DNA from: Martelella lutilitoris
GTDB lineage: Bacteria; Pseudomonadota; Alphaproteobacteria; Rhizobiales; Rhizobiaceae
DNA: 64,000 bases
Assembly: GCF_016598595.1 (NCBI RefSeq)
Contig: NZ_CP066786.1
Coordinates: 1,511,501-1,575,500, forward strand
Direction of reading: 5' to 3'
A program made the translations under genes and the position numbers. Below the pieces are notes generated by a model. It was not told the DNA's origin and did not search any database. It saw only the letters and a program-made list of their open reading frames with translations. Numbering within the stretch: the stretch's first letter is position 1; each line of letters begins with the position of its first letter. Below are positions 1-11,995 of this stretch, in pieces.

Positions 1-2
1 CC

Positions 3-569
3 GCCCCGCAGCCTGCGCCGCAGCCGCGCGCGGTTGACCCGATCGCGGAGACGATCCGTTCGGCGGAGGCCGAAATGGAACGTGAACTGCAGATGGCCGT
101 CTCCCGCGCGCCGCAGCAGAAGCCGCAGCAGCCGGGCATGAACATGCAGCCGAAGAGCCAGATCTTCGCAGCCGAGCCGCAGCACCAGACGCCGCGCCAG
201 CAGGCCCCGAGCCAGCCGGCTCCGGCCCCGCAGCAGGCTCCGCGCCAGCAGGCCGCCGAGCCGCGTCGCATGCCGGAAGTCGCCGACTTTCCGCCGGTGG
301 TTCAGCCGGAAATGAGCGCCAGCCGTCGCCAGGAGCATGAAGAGCGCGGCCCGAAGGGCCTGTTCAAGCGCCTGTCGAACACGCTCGGGCGCGGCGACGA
401 AAGCTTCGAGGGGCATCACGAGCAGCAGCAGGCGCCCCGCCAGCAGGCGCCGCAGCAGCCTCAGCAAAACAATCCTTACGCGCCGCGTCGTGCTCAGGAG
501 CAGCCCGCCGCCCGCCAGGATGACGATCAGTTCGATATTCCCGCCTTCCTGCGTCGCCAGGCGAACTGA
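3..569 (+). CDS. ftsZ: Cell division protein FtsZ, C-terminal part (5' end outside window)
   Basis: The reading frame is open from the window edge, so only the linker and tail of FtsZ are here; the GTPase domain lies upstream. FtsZ is the tubulin-like GTPase that forms the cytokinetic Z ring. The visible part has the DPIAETIRSAEAEMEREL segment typical of rhizobial FtsZ, then about 130 residues of proline/glutamine-rich disordered linker. It ends in an acidic patch and DIPAFLRRQAN, the conserved C-terminal peptide that binds FtsA and other partners. Position directly before lpxC matches the rhizobial division/envelope cluster. A hairpin terminator follows about 75 bp after the stop. Confidence 0.93.
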   Translation, partial: APQPAPQPRAVDPIAETIRSAEAEMERELQMAVSRAPQQKPQQPGMNMQPKSQIFAAEPQHQTPRQQAPSQPAPAPQQAPRQQAAEPRRMPEVADFPPVVQPEMSASRRQEHEERGPKGLFKRLSNTLGRGDESFEGHHEQQQAPRQQAPQQPQQNNPYAPRRAQEQPAARQDDDQFDIPAFLRRQAN

Positions 570-643
570 TCCGCCACGGTCCTGCCGCTTCCCGCGTTAG
601 GGAAGCGCTAACCGTTTATTCGAAAACCTTCTCGCGAAGTGAG

Positions 644-671
644 CCCGGTCGCCTCTGGCGGCCGGGTTTTT
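644..671 (+). terminator. Rho-independent terminator after ftsZ
   Basis: A 10-bp stem (644-653 with 657-666, one G-T wobble) and a 3-nt loop are followed by five T residues. It lies between the ftsZ stop and lpxC, suggesting that lpxC has its own promoter. Confidence 0.75.
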
Positions 672-842
672 CGACTTTCGTAACATACGGAAAGAAACAG
701 TGATTTGGATTCGCAAGGGCCAATGCGTAATTACATGCCAAGCGCGTGAATCGGGCGCAGCACGCTTCAGCGCCGGACCTTCCGGGCATGGGCGTCCCCG
801 CCAGCCGTGTTTTTGAGTAAGATTTGAGATAAGGGCGTGAAT

Positions 843-1781
843 ATGTCGTCAGGATTTTTCGGTTTGCAGACAACGGTAGCCAAATCCGTCAGGATTTCGG
901 GGATCGGTGTGCACTCGGGCAAGCCGGCGACCATCACGCTGCAGCCGGCCGAGGCCGACCACGGCATCGTCTTCGAACGCTATGCCGGCGGCAGGCGCAT
1001 TTCCGCGTTTCAGGCCGTTTCCGACAATGTCGGCCCGACGGCGCTCTGCACCGTGCTCGGCGAGCATCCAGGCGAATGGATCGCGACGATCGAGCATGTG
1101 ATGGCCGCGCTCTATGCCTTTGGCGTGGATAACCTGGTCGTTGCTGTCGAGGGCGGGGAAATGCCGATCATGGACGGCAGTTCGCGGGTTTTCGTCGAGG
1201 CTCTGGACGAGGCCGGAATCGTAACGCTTCCCGAAAAGCGCAGCTATCTCAAGGTGACCAAGACCGTGCGCGTGGAAAACGGCGCCGGCTGGGCCGAGTT
1301 CACGCCCTATGACGGGACGCGATTCGAGGTCGAGATCGATTTCGACACGCCGGTGATCGGCCGTCAGAAATGGGCCGGCGATATGAGCGCGGCGACCTTC
1401 CGCAAGGAACTGTCGGGCGCGCGGACCTTCGGTTTCATGCGCGATGTCGAGCCGATGTGGGCCCGCGGCTTCGCGCTCGGTTCCTCGCTGGAAAACTCCG
1501 TGGTGATCTCCGACGATAACCGCGTGATCAATCCCGAGGGCCTGCGCTACGAGCAGGAATTCGTGCGCCACAAGACGCTGGACGCCGTCGGCGATCTTGC
1601 GATGATGGGCATGCGCTTTGCCGGCAGTTTCCGGTCCTATCGCGGCGGCCACGCGCTGAACGCGGCGGCCGTGCGCAAGCTTTTCGAAACGCCCGGCGCC
1701 TGCGTCATCGTTTCGCCCCGGGGCGCCTTGCCGTTTCGCCTGCGTCAGGAAGACGTCGTCGCCGCCGGCCCGGTTTCCTGA
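843..1781 (+). CDS. lpxC: UDP-3-O-acyl-N-acetylglucosamine deacetylase
   Basis: Zinc-dependent deacetylase of the first committed step of lipid A synthesis, cytoplasmic. The N-terminal GIGVHSG motif, EHVMAAL (zinc-ligand His about residue 85) and HKTLDAVGD (second zinc-ligand His about residue 243, Asp four residues on) are all present, so the active site looks intact. The length of 312 residues fits the family. The ATG at 843 is preferred because an AGATAAGGG Shine-Dalgarno lies 7 nt upstream; a GTG at 837 is in frame but too close to it. A hairpin terminator follows the stop. Confidence 0.95.
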   Translation: MSSGFFGLQTTVAKSVRISGIGVHSGKPATITLQPAEADHGIVFERYAGGRRISAFQAVSDNVGPTALCTVLGEHPGEWIATIEHVMAALYAFGVDNLVVAVEGGEMPIMDGSSRVFVEALDEAGIVTLPEKRSYLKVTKTVRVENGAGWAEFTPYDGTRFEVEIDFDTPVIGRQKWAGDMSAATFRKELSGARTFGFMRDVEPMWARGFALGSSLENSVVISDDNRVINPEGLRYEQEFVRHKTLDAVGDLAMMGMRFAGSFRSYRGGHALNAAAVRKLFETPGACVIVSPRGALPFRLRQEDVVAAGPVS

Positions 1782-1806
1782 TCCGGGGCGGGCCGTTGCC
1801 ATCAAT

Positions 1807-1836
1807 GCCGGCGGCTTTTCGGAGCGCCGGCTTTTT
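1807..1836 (+). terminator. Rho-independent terminator after lpxC
   Basis: A perfect 7-bp GC stem (gccggcg at 1807-1813 with cgccggc at 1825-1831) is followed by five T residues, 26 bp after the lpxC stop. Confidence 0.8.
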
Positions 1837-2029
1837 CATGGCCGATGCTGACGGGGGTGCATCCAGAACGTGTTTTTCCGGATGCGCGACACCCTTCATG
1901 GCTGCGGCTCCTCCGCAGAAATTTATCGGATTTTCCGCGACGTGAGATTGCTCTTGCCTGCGGGATATGCGTAAAACGTCCTTCGACTTTGAAATGCGAT
2001 CCACTGACGCTGCAAATGAGGCTCGAAGA

Positions 2030-2890
2030 ATGGCTGGTACCAAAAAGAAAACCAATGTCGGCGCGTTTCGCGCAGCCGCGCTTCCGGTTGCCATCGTTCT
2101 CAGTGCAAGCGTGTTGTTGGCCGGATGCTCCCGCGACAAGGACGTCGACATCACCACGCTGCAGTATGAGGCCGATCCGCCGCAGCAGCTTTATGACGAG
2201 GCGCTTGCCAATATCAACGCCGGCAAGGTCAGCGAGGCGCTGAGAAAACTGAAGTCGATCCAGGACCAGAACCCGCTGTCGGACTACGCCCGTCAGGCGC
2301 TGATCATGCAGACCTACCTGCAGTATCGCTCGCGCAAATACGAGGCGGCCGTCACCTCGGGCAAGCGTTACCTGTCGCTCTATCCGAACTCCAAGGACGC
2401 GGCCTATGCCCAGTATCTGGTCGGCCTTTCCTATTCCAAGGAAATCGTCGATGTGACGCAGGACCAGGCGATCTCGGAACGGACGATCGAGGCGATGCAG
2501 AAGGTGATCGACAACTATCCGGACTCCGAATATGTGACCGACGCCCGCGCCAAGATCCGCTACGCCCGCGACCAGCTCGCCGGCAAGGACATGCAGGTCG
2601 GCCGCTATTACCTGGAGCGCAAGGACTATGTCGCGGCGATTTCCCGGTTCAACGCGGTCGTGAACAATTATTCCGATACCAACCAGATCGAGGAAGCGCT
2701 GGAGCGGCTGGTCGAGGCCTATTATGCCATGGGCGTGATTCCGGAAGCCCAGAACGCGGCCTGGGTTCTCGGCCACAACTATCCCGACAGCGTCTGGTAC
2801 CAGCGTGCCTATAACCTGCTGAACAAGCAGGGGCTTGAGCCGAAATCGGCCGGCCGGGGCTCTTCTGTTTCCAGCGCGACCCCCAGCTAA
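2030..2890 (+). CDS. bamD: Outer membrane protein assembly factor BamD (lipoprotein)
   Basis: Essential lipoprotein of the BAM complex that inserts beta-barrel proteins into the outer membrane. From the ATG at 2030 (GAGG 8 nt upstream) there is a lysine-rich n-region, a hydrophobic core and a LLAGC lipobox. TPR-like helical repeats follow (YDEALANINAGKVSEALRKL and similar), with a short serine-rich tail. An in-frame ATG at 1967 would add 21 residues before the signal peptide and is less likely. The lpxC-bamD-recN order is conserved in rhizobia. Older literature calls this gene comL. Confidence 0.93.
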   Translation: MAGTKKKTNVGAFRAAALPVAIVLSASVLLAGCSRDKDVDITTLQYEADPPQQLYDEALANINAGKVSEALRKLKSIQDQNPLSDYARQALIMQTYLQYRSRKYEAAVTSGKRYLSLYPNSKDAAYAQYLVGLSYSKEIVDVTQDQAISERTIEAMQKVIDNYPDSEYVTDARAKIRYARDQLAGKDMQVGRYYLERKDYVAAISRFNAVVNNYSDTNQIEEALERLVEAYYAMGVIPEAQNAAWVLGHNYPDSVWYQRAYNLLNKQGLEPKSAGRGSSVSSATPS

Positions 2891-2919
2891 CTCTTTTTCG
2901 CCAGGGCGCGAACACCAAA

Positions 2920-4596
2920 ATGCTAGTCCAGCTTTCCATTCGAGACATCGTTTTGATCGAGCGGCTGGAACTTGATCTCGGCGCCGGTCTTTCGGTCCTG
3001 ACCGGAGAGACCGGCGCCGGCAAATCCATCCTGCTCGACAGCCTCTCGCTCGCGCTCGGCGCGCGCGGCGACGGTTCGCTCGTGCGTCACGGCCAGGATG
3101 CCGGCCAGGTGATCGCCGTGTTCGATGTGGACATGGACCACCCCGTGCGCCTGCTCCTGCGCGACAATGATCTTGATGACGAAGGCGATCTGATCTTCCG
3201 GCGGATGCAGTCCGCCGACGGGCGCACCCGCGCCTTCATCAACGACCAGTCGGTGAGCGTTCAGCTGATGCGGCAGGCCGGGCGGCTCCTCGTCGAGATC
3301 CATGGGCAGCATGACGAGCGCGCGCTGATCGACACGGACGGGCATCGTCGCCTTCTCGATGCTTTCGGCGGCCTTTCCGGCGATGTCGAGGCCGTGGCCG
3401 GGCTCCACCGAGTCTGGCGCGATGCCGAGCGGCGATTGAAGAAACACCGCGCCCAGATCGAGGAGGCCGAGCGCGAGGCCGATTTCCTGCGCGCTTCGGT
3501 CGAGGAGCTGCAGGCACTTTCCCCGGTCGACGGCGAGGAGGACGAACTGGCCGAGCGGCGCGCGACGATGATGAAGTCGGAGCGGATCGCCGGCGACATT
3601 TCCGAGGCGCTCGAGTTTTTGAACGGCAATGCCTCGCCCGTGCCGATGATCGCATCGATGGTGCGCCGGCTGGAGCGCAAGTCGCACGAGGCGCCGGGCC
3701 TGCTCGAGAACACGGTCAACCTGCTCGATTCGGCGCTCGAACAGCTTTCCAACGCGCAGATGGAGGTTGAAGCCGCGCTGGAGCGCGCCGCCTTCGACCC
3801 GCAGGAGCTTGAGCGCGTCGAGGAGCGGCTGTTCGCGCTCAGGGGCGCCGCGCGCAAATACAATGTGCCGGTGACCGAGCTTCCCGCCCTTGCCGAGCGC
3901 ATGGTCGGCGACCTGGAAGAACTCGATGCCGGGGAGGCGAAGCTGGAGGCGCTTGCCGCCGAGGCCGAGGCCGCGGAAAAGGCCTTTTTCGAGAAGGCGA
4001 AGGCGCTTTCCGCGAGCCGCAATATGGCCGCCGAACAGCTTTCCGCCGCCGTCATGGCCGAACTGCCGGCGCTGAAGCTGGAGCGCGCGCGCTTTGCCGC
4101 CGTGGTCACGAGCGATGACGGCAGTGCCGGGCCGGAAGGCATCGACACGGTGTCTTTCGAGGTGCAGACCAATCCCGGAACGCGGCCGGGGCCGATCATG
4201 AAGGTGGCCTCCGGCGGCGAACTCTCCCGTTTCTTGCTTGCGCTGAAGGTGGCGCTCGCCGACAAGGGCTCCGCGCCGACGCTTGTGTTCGACGAGATCG
4301 ATACCGGCGTGGGCGGCGCGGTAGCCGACGCGATCGGCCAGCGCTTGCGCCGGCTGGCCGAAAATGTTCAGGTCCTCTCGGTCACGCACGCGCCGCAGGT
4401 GGCCGCGCGCGCCAAGGGGCATTATCTGATTTCCAAGTCCGGGAACGGCAAGGGCAAGGACGATACGGTGGCAACCCGCGTGGCGGTGATCGGGCCGGAG
4501 GAGCGCCAGGAGGAAATCGCCCGCATGCTGGCCGGCGCAAAGGTGACGGCGGAGGCGCGCGCCGCGGCGGCGAAGCTTTTGTCCGGCGACAGTTAG
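2920..4596 (+). CDS. recN: DNA repair protein RecN
   Basis: SMC-like ATPase that acts early in double-strand-break repair in the cytoplasm. The Walker A motif GETGAGKS is at residues 29-36. A long central stretch rich in Glu, Ala, Arg and Leu has coiled-coil character. The ABC signature ASGGELSRF is near residue 430 and the Walker B motif LVFDEIDTGVGG near 455-465, followed by a His-containing switch (SVTHAPQVAA). The length of 558 residues is normal. It lies 29 bp after bamD and probably shares its transcript. Confidence 0.96.
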   Translation: MLVQLSIRDIVLIERLELDLGAGLSVLTGETGAGKSILLDSLSLALGARGDGSLVRHGQDAGQVIAVFDVDMDHPVRLLLRDNDLDDEGDLIFRRMQSADGRTRAFINDQSVSVQLMRQAGRLLVEIHGQHDERALIDTDGHRRLLDAFGGLSGDVEAVAGLHRVWRDAERRLKKHRAQIEEAEREADFLRASVEELQALSPVDGEEDELAERRATMMKSERIAGDISEALEFLNGNASPVPMIASMVRRLERKSHEAPGLLENTVNLLDSALEQLSNAQMEVEAALERAAFDPQELERVEERLFALRGAARKYNVPVTELPALAERMVGDLEELDAGEAKLEALAAEAEAAEKAFFEKAKALSASRNMAAEQLSAAVMAELPALKLERARFAAVVTSDDGSAGPEGIDTVSFEVQTNPGTRPGPIMKVASGGELSRFLLALKVALADKGSAPTLVFDEIDTGVGGAVADAIGQRLRRLAENVQVLSVTHAPQVAARAKGHYLISKSGNGKGKDDTVATRVAVIGPEERQEEIARMLAGAKVTAEARAAAAKLLSGDS

Positions 4597-4682
4597 GAAA
4601 TTCAAAGCTTGCTGATATAAGGTCAGCCCCGGCCATGCCGAAAAGGCGGGCAAGACGCGCCAAACCAACGGGATTGCCCTTG

Positions 4683-6128
4683 ATGAACGTTTTTCTGGAA
4701 CACTACTGGCCGCATATTCTGGCGGTGATCTCCTTTGTCCTCGGGGCGACGGCGGCGATCCACGCCACCATGACCAAGGATGAGGTGCGCGCCGCGATCG
4801 GCTGGGTCGGCGTGATCATGCTCTCGCCCATTCTGGGCGCGGCGATCTATGCCGTGGCCGGCATCAACCGCATGCGTCGGCAGTCGGTGCGCGACAAGCG
4901 GCAGAGTGTTCCCGATGCCGTGGCGCACGAGGAGCAGAAGCACAGGGTCGACCGCGAGCGCGTGGTGGCGGATCTCGGCCCGCGCATGGGCGGGCAGTGG
5001 ATGCTGGGCAACACGGTGACCGGCATGCCCGCCACCGCCGGCAACAAGGTCCGCCTGCTGGAAACCGGCGACGAGGCCTATGCGGCGATGCTGGAAGCGA
5101 TCGACAAGGCCGAGCGCTCCATCCTTCTGGAAACCTACATCTTCGACAGTGACGCGATCGGGCAGCGCTTCGTTGAAAGTCTTTCAAACGCGGTCAAGCG
5201 CGGCGTCGAGGTGCGTATCCTCGTCGATTCCATCGGCGCGCGCTATTCGCGCCCGCGCATTACAAAGCTTCTGCGCGCGCACGGCATCCGCGTCGCCACC
5301 TTCAACGGCGCGGTGCTGCTCAGGTTGCGGCTGCCCTATGCAAATCTCCGGACCCACCGGAAAATTCTCGTCATCGACGGCGAGACGGTGTTTGCCGGTG
5401 GTATGAATATCCGCGCGGCCTTTACCGGTCCGAACGCCGCCCAGGATACGCATTTCATGCTGAAGGGGGCCGCCGTTGCCGACTATTTCACGGTTGCCGC
5501 CGCCGACTGGTATTTCGAAACGCACGAGGCGCTCGATGGCGAGGCCTGGAACATTGCCGAGACGTCGTCCGACGAAGGGCCGCTGATCGCCCGCGTCGTG
5601 CCCTCCGGTCCGGACCGGAACCTCTCCAACAACAACAACATGATCATGGGCGCGCTCTCGGTCGCAGAGGACCGCGTCCTGATCATGTCGCCCTATTTCC
5701 TGCCGGATCGCGACCTGGTTTCCGCGCTTGCCACGGCGGCGCGGCGCGGCGTGACGGTCGACATCATCGTGCCGGGCCAGAACAATCTCGGCCTCGTCGA
5801 CCGGGCGATGACGGCGCAGTTCGACGAGATCATCGAGAATGGCTGCCGGATCTGGCGCGACAACGGCCCCTTCAACCATTCCAAGCTGATGACGGTTGAC
5901 GGAAAATGGTCCTATCTCGGCTCATCCAACATGGACTCGCGCTCGCTCAGGCTGAACTTCGAGACGGACATGGAAGTCTTCGATGCGGACTTTGCAGGTG
6001 AGATCGAAGCGCGGATCGTCGCCGCGCGTGAGCGCTCGACGGAAGTGACGCGCAAGGCGCTGAAAAGCCGGCCCTTCGTCTACCGGCTGCGCGACCGGAT
6101 ATTGTGGCTGGGCTTGCCCTATCTGTGA
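4683..6128 (+). CDS. cls: Phospholipase D / cardiolipin synthase family protein
   Basis: Two N-terminal hydrophobic helices (PLDc_N type) anchor the protein in the inner membrane. Two HKD catalytic motifs follow: HRKILVIDG from about residue 225 and HSKLMTVDG from about residue 399, each followed by the expected GGMN or GSSN segment. This architecture and the 481-residue length fit bacterial cardiolipin synthases, which join two phosphatidylglycerols or use another alcohol donor. The start at 4683 (MNVFLEHYW) fits the family; an in-frame ATG at 4635 would add 16 basic residues. The next gene encodes an EEP hydrolase, a frequent companion of PLD proteins. Which substrate is used cannot be told from sequence. 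Confidence 0.85.
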   Translation: MNVFLEHYWPHILAVISFVLGATAAIHATMTKDEVRAAIGWVGVIMLSPILGAAIYAVAGINRMRRQSVRDKRQSVPDAVAHEEQKHRVDRERVVADLGPRMGGQWMLGNTVTGMPATAGNKVRLLETGDEAYAAMLEAIDKAERSILLETYIFDSDAIGQRFVESLSNAVKRGVEVRILVDSIGARYSRPRITKLLRAHGIRVATFNGAVLLRLRLPYANLRTHRKILVIDGETVFAGGMNIRAAFTGPNAAQDTHFMLKGAAVADYFTVAAADWYFETHEALDGEAWNIAETSSDEGPLIARVVPSGPDRNLSNNNNMIMGALSVAEDRVLIMSPYFLPDRDLVSALATAARRGVTVDIIVPGQNNLGLVDRAMTAQFDEIIENGCRIWRDNGPFNHSKLMTVDGKWSYLGSSNMDSRSLRLNFETDMEVFDADFAGEIEARIVAARERSTEVTRKALKSRPFVYRLRDRILWLGLPYL

Positions 6129-6177
6129 TCGAGACCCAATATAGAAGGGTGAGACGCCAGTTCCTCAAAGTGAAACA

Positions 6178-9241
<3,064 letters not shown>

Positions 9242-9317
9242 GACGTGCCGCCGCGCTTGTAAAGCGGGCGCGCGCTCTTATCTCCTGAGATATCGGAACG
9301 TGAGACGGAGTGCAGGC

Positions 9318-9803
9318 ATGCGTGGATATCTGGTTTCCCTCGTTGCGGGGGTGTTGCTCCTGGCGACCTCGGCAATGGCCGAACAGGTCGGCGAAGTCGG
9401 CGTCGACTGGGTTGGCAACGACATCGAGATCGAAGCCTTGCACGATCCCGAAATCGAGGGCGTGACCTGCCATATCGCCTATTTCGACCGTTCGGTGATC
9501 GACCGGTTGTCGAACGGCAACTGGTTCGAGGATCCCTCAAATTCCTCCATCGCCTGCCGCCAGACGGGACCGATCCGCATCGGCGATATCGATCTCGGGA
9601 TGGACGGCGAGGAGGTCTTCAAGCAGGGCCGCTCGCTGATCTTCAAGAACCTGGTGATCAACCGCATCTATGATCGCGCCAATGACACGCTGATCTATCT
9701 GGCGCACACGCGCGAGATCACCGAAGGATCGGCGAAGATGTCGATGTCCACGGTGCCGCTTTACGGGCAGAACGTCGTCTGGGAAAATGGAGCCCCTGAA
9801 TAG
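9318..9803 (+). CDS. creA: CreA-like periplasmic protein
   Basis: Small secreted protein of the CreA family: a signal peptide (MRGYLVSLVAGVLLLATSAMAEQ) is followed by VGEVGVDWVGNDIEIEALHDPEIEGVTCHI, a pattern conserved in the family, and two cysteines that could form a disulfide (in VTCHI and IACRQ). The molecular function of CreA is not known. The start at 9318 has a GGAG 7 nt upstream and places the signal peptide at the N-terminus. The 3' end overlaps the next gene by 17 bp, implying coupled translation. Confidence 0.82.
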   Translation: MRGYLVSLVAGVLLLATSAMAEQVGEVGVDWVGNDIEIEALHDPEIEGVTCHIAYFDRSVIDRLSNGNWFEDPSNSSIACRQTGPIRIGDIDLGMDGEEVFKQGRSLIFKNLVINRIYDRANDTLIYLAHTREITEGSAKMSMSTVPLYGQNVVWENGAPE

Positions 9804-10311
9804 GCGAGGCGAACAGGCGGAAAGAGGGAGAGAGACCATCAGACTCGATTGCAGCTGCCAGTGCGGAAAGGTGCGCTTTTCCGTGGAAAGCAAAACGCCG
9901 GTGCCCTACCAGCGCTGCTATTGCAGCATCTGCCGCAAATCCGGCGGGGGTGGGGGCTATGCCATCAACATCGGTGCGGATGCCGCGACGCTCAACGTTT
10001 CCGGTGCGGAGCACAAGCGCTTCTATCACGCCCGCATGCATGACGGCGAGAGCGAGGCCGAGCGGCATTTCTGCGGGGCCTGCGGCTCGGCGCTCTATCT
10101 TTTCGATCCGCGCTGGCCGGAGCTCGTCCACCCGGTCGCCTCCGTCGTCGACACGCCCTTGCCGCGTCCGCCGGAGATCGTGCATATCATGCTCGGCTCG
10201 AAGGCTGCATGGGTCGATGTGCCGGAGGGCGAGGGTCATGTGCATTTCGAGGGCTACCCGGATCTTTCGCTCGAGGAATGGCACCGCAGGCACGGATTGC
10301 TGCAAGACTGA
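9787..10311 (+). CDS. GFA/CENP-V domain zinc-binding protein
   Basis: The cysteine pattern CSCQCG (residues 22-27), CYCSIC and FCGACGS is the zinc-binding signature of the GFA (glutathione-dependent formaldehyde-activating enzyme-like) domain. Members bind two zinc ions; most are uncharacterised, so formaldehyde chemistry should not be assumed. The protein has 174 residues, is cytoplasmic and has no signal peptide. It overlaps the CreA-like gene upstream and sits 27 bp before the Sco-family gene. Confidence 0.8.
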   Translation: MEPLNRRGEQAERGRETIRLDCSCQCGKVRFSVESKTPVPYQRCYCSICRKSGGGGGYAINIGADAATLNVSGAEHKRFYHARMHDGESEAERHFCGACGSALYLFDPRWPELVHPVASVVDTPLPRPPEIVHIMLGSKAAWVDVPEGEGHVHFEGYPDLSLEEWHRRHGLLQD

Positions 10312-10338
10312 GGCCGGAGGGCCTGAAGGGAAGAGACA

Positions 10339-10935
10339 ATGAAGATTTTCCGGCGCGTTCTCTGGGGTTCGGTGATTGTCGTCTGCGGACTCATCGTCTG
10401 GCTGGTCTACGAGATCGGCAAGACCAACGAGGAGATGATGAACATCCCCTTCGGCCCTGAATTCCAGCTGACGGCGGGCGACGGCTCGACAATCACCCAG
10501 GAGGCCTTGAGGGAAAAGCCGACGGCGATCTTCTTCGGCTTCACCCATTGCCCGGAGGTCTGCCCGACCACGCTTTACGAGATGAACGGCTGGCTCAACG
10601 AGGTCGATCCCGACGGCGACAAGATCAATGCCTACTGGATCACCGTCGATCCGGAGCGCGACACGCCGGAGATCATGCACCGCTATCTCTCCAACGTGAC
10701 GGACCGGATCGAAGCGATTTCAGGAGATCCGGACAAGGTGCATGCGATGGTCGACGAGTTCGGCATCTACTACAAGAAGGTGCCGCTCGACCCCAACGAG
10801 CCGGACGGCGATTACACCATGGACCACAACGCTTCGGTCTTCCTGCTTGATGACGGCGGGGTGCTGAAGGGCACGATCGCCTATGGCGAAAATCCCGAGG
10901 TGGCGGTAAAGAAGCTCGAGAACCTGGTCAACTGA
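10339..10935 (+). CDS. SCO1/SenC family copper chaperone-like protein
   Basis: An N-terminal membrane anchor (about residues 8-25) is followed by a periplasmic thioredoxin fold. The copper ligands of Sco proteins are all present: CPEVC (Cys71 and Cys75) and His163 in TMDHNAS. Sco proteins deliver copper to the CuA site of cytochrome c oxidase or act as thiol reductants. No oxidase genes are nearby in this window. The length of 198 residues is typical. Confidence 0.9.
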   Translation: MKIFRRVLWGSVIVVCGLIVWLVYEIGKTNEEMMNIPFGPEFQLTAGDGSTITQEALREKPTAIFFGFTHCPEVCPTTLYEMNGWLNEVDPDGDKINAYWITVDPERDTPEIMHRYLSNVTDRIEAISGDPDKVHAMVDEFGIYYKKVPLDPNEPDGDYTMDHNASVFLLDDGGVLKGTIAYGENPEVAVKKLENLVN

Positions 10936-10984
10936 GGCTTGCCTTGCGTCAAACGGGGCGGTATCGCCACGTTTCATATCTTTC

Positions 10985-11042
10985 TAGCGCATCGGCCCGA
11001 AAATCGGAATCGACTTTCGGAAAGCACGATGCGTCGATTCAA
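10985..11042. repeat. Palindromic intergenic repeat (rhizobial type)
   Basis: Nested inverted repeats in the gap between the sco-like gene and prmA: outer arms cgcatcg (10988-10994) with cgatgcg (11027-11033), inner arms ccgaaa (10997-11002) with tttcgg (11015-11020). The sequence resembles dispersed palindromic elements found in rhizobial intergenic regions. That it is multicopy in this genome is inferred. Confidence 0.5.
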
Positions 11043-11112
11043 CAGGCTGGAGCGTCCTTTGTGCGTGCGAATGGACGCACGGGCCTCTCGGCCATCGAAA
11101 GGGCAGACCGCA

Positions 11113-11994
11113 GTGACCCAGATCCGACTCTATGTCACCACCGATGAGGCCGGGGCGGGCCGCGTTCTGGACGCCCTTTCCGAGCAGCTCGGCGAGGCGC
11201 CCTACGCGCTGGCGACCATGGAGATCGACGAGAAGGCGTGCATATGGGAAGCCTCGGTCTATCTGGAGGCGGAAGAGGAAGAGGCGCTGCGCGCGGTTTT
11301 CGAGGCTGCACTCGGATTTTTCCCGGAGGCCGAAAGGCCGGAGGTCGAAAAGGAAGTCATCCCCGACGTCGACTGGATCGCCAGGTCGCTTGAGGGGTTG
11401 AAGCCCGTGCGTGCGGGGCGCTTTCTGGTGCATGGCGCCCATGATCGCGAAGACCGCCGGCCCGGCGACATCGCGCTCGAGATCGAGGCGGGACAGGCCT
11501 TCGGGACCGGCCACCACGGCACGACCGCCGGCTGCCTGGAGATGATCGACACGCTGCTGAAGGCCGAGGCACCGCGCAACGCGCTTGATCTTGGAACGGG
11601 AACCGGCGTCCTGGCCATGGCCGTGCGCAAGCTCCGGCCGATCCCGGTTCTGGCGACCGATATCGACGATGTCGCCGTCAAGGTCGCCCGCTGGAATGCG
11701 CGCCAGAACGGCATTGTATCGGGCGTCGATTTCGTCACCGCGCCGGGATTTCACCATGCCGCCTTCGCCGAGCACGGCCCCTTCGACCTGGTGATCGCCA
11801 ATATCCTCGCCCGCCCGCTGATGAAACTCGCGCCCGGCCTGCGCGCGAACCTTTTGCCCGGCGGCTCGGTCATCCTCTCCGGCATTCTGGAAACACAGCG
11901 CTGGAAGGTGCTGGCGGCCTATCGCGCCCAGGGCATGCGCCATGTGCGCACCTATTGGCGCGAAGGCTGGGTGACGCTTCTGCTCAAGGGGTAG
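11113..11994 (+). CDS. prmA: Ribosomal protein L11 methyltransferase
   Basis: SAM-dependent methyltransferase that trimethylates ribosomal protein L11. The N-terminal part (IRLYVTTDEAGAGRVLDAL) is the PrmA substrate-recognition region. The motifs IEAGQAFGTGHHGTTAGCLE and LDLGTGTGVLAMA (SAM binding, about residues 155-170) and the catalytic-region sequence VIANILARPL are diagnostic. The GTG at 11113 is chosen because GAAAGGG lies 9 nt upstream and the family sequence begins there; earlier in-frame starts would read through the palindromic repeat. It gives 293 residues. Confidence 0.93.
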   Translation: MTQIRLYVTTDEAGAGRVLDALSEQLGEAPYALATMEIDEKACIWEASVYLEAEEEEALRAVFEAALGFFPEAERPEVEKEVIPDVDWIARSLEGLKPVRAGRFLVHGAHDREDRRPGDIALEIEAGQAFGTGHHGTTAGCLEMIDTLLKAEAPRNALDLGTGTGVLAMAVRKLRPIPVLATDIDDVAVKVARWNARQNGIVSGVDFVTAPGFHHAAFAEHGPFDLVIANILARPLMKLAPGLRANLLPGGSVILSGILETQRWKVLAAYRAQGMRHVRTYWREGWVTLLLKG

Positions 11995-11995
11995 T

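Noticed and set aside
1..569. Gln/Pro-rich repeats considered as a DNA repeat
   Set aside because: They encode the disordered linker of FtsZ in the correct frame and need no other explanation.
1859..1889. gcatcc/ggatgc inverted repeat upstream of bamD
   Set aside because: Only six paired bases with a long loop, no T run and no second copy seen. Not distinguishable from chance.
2923..4668. 581-codon open frame antisense to recN, and similar long antisense frames (for example 7052-8761 and 50601-52709)
   Set aside because: High-GC genes with strong third-position bias leave long open antisense frames. These products have no recognisable domains, and the sense strands encode clear recN, ligA and purL.
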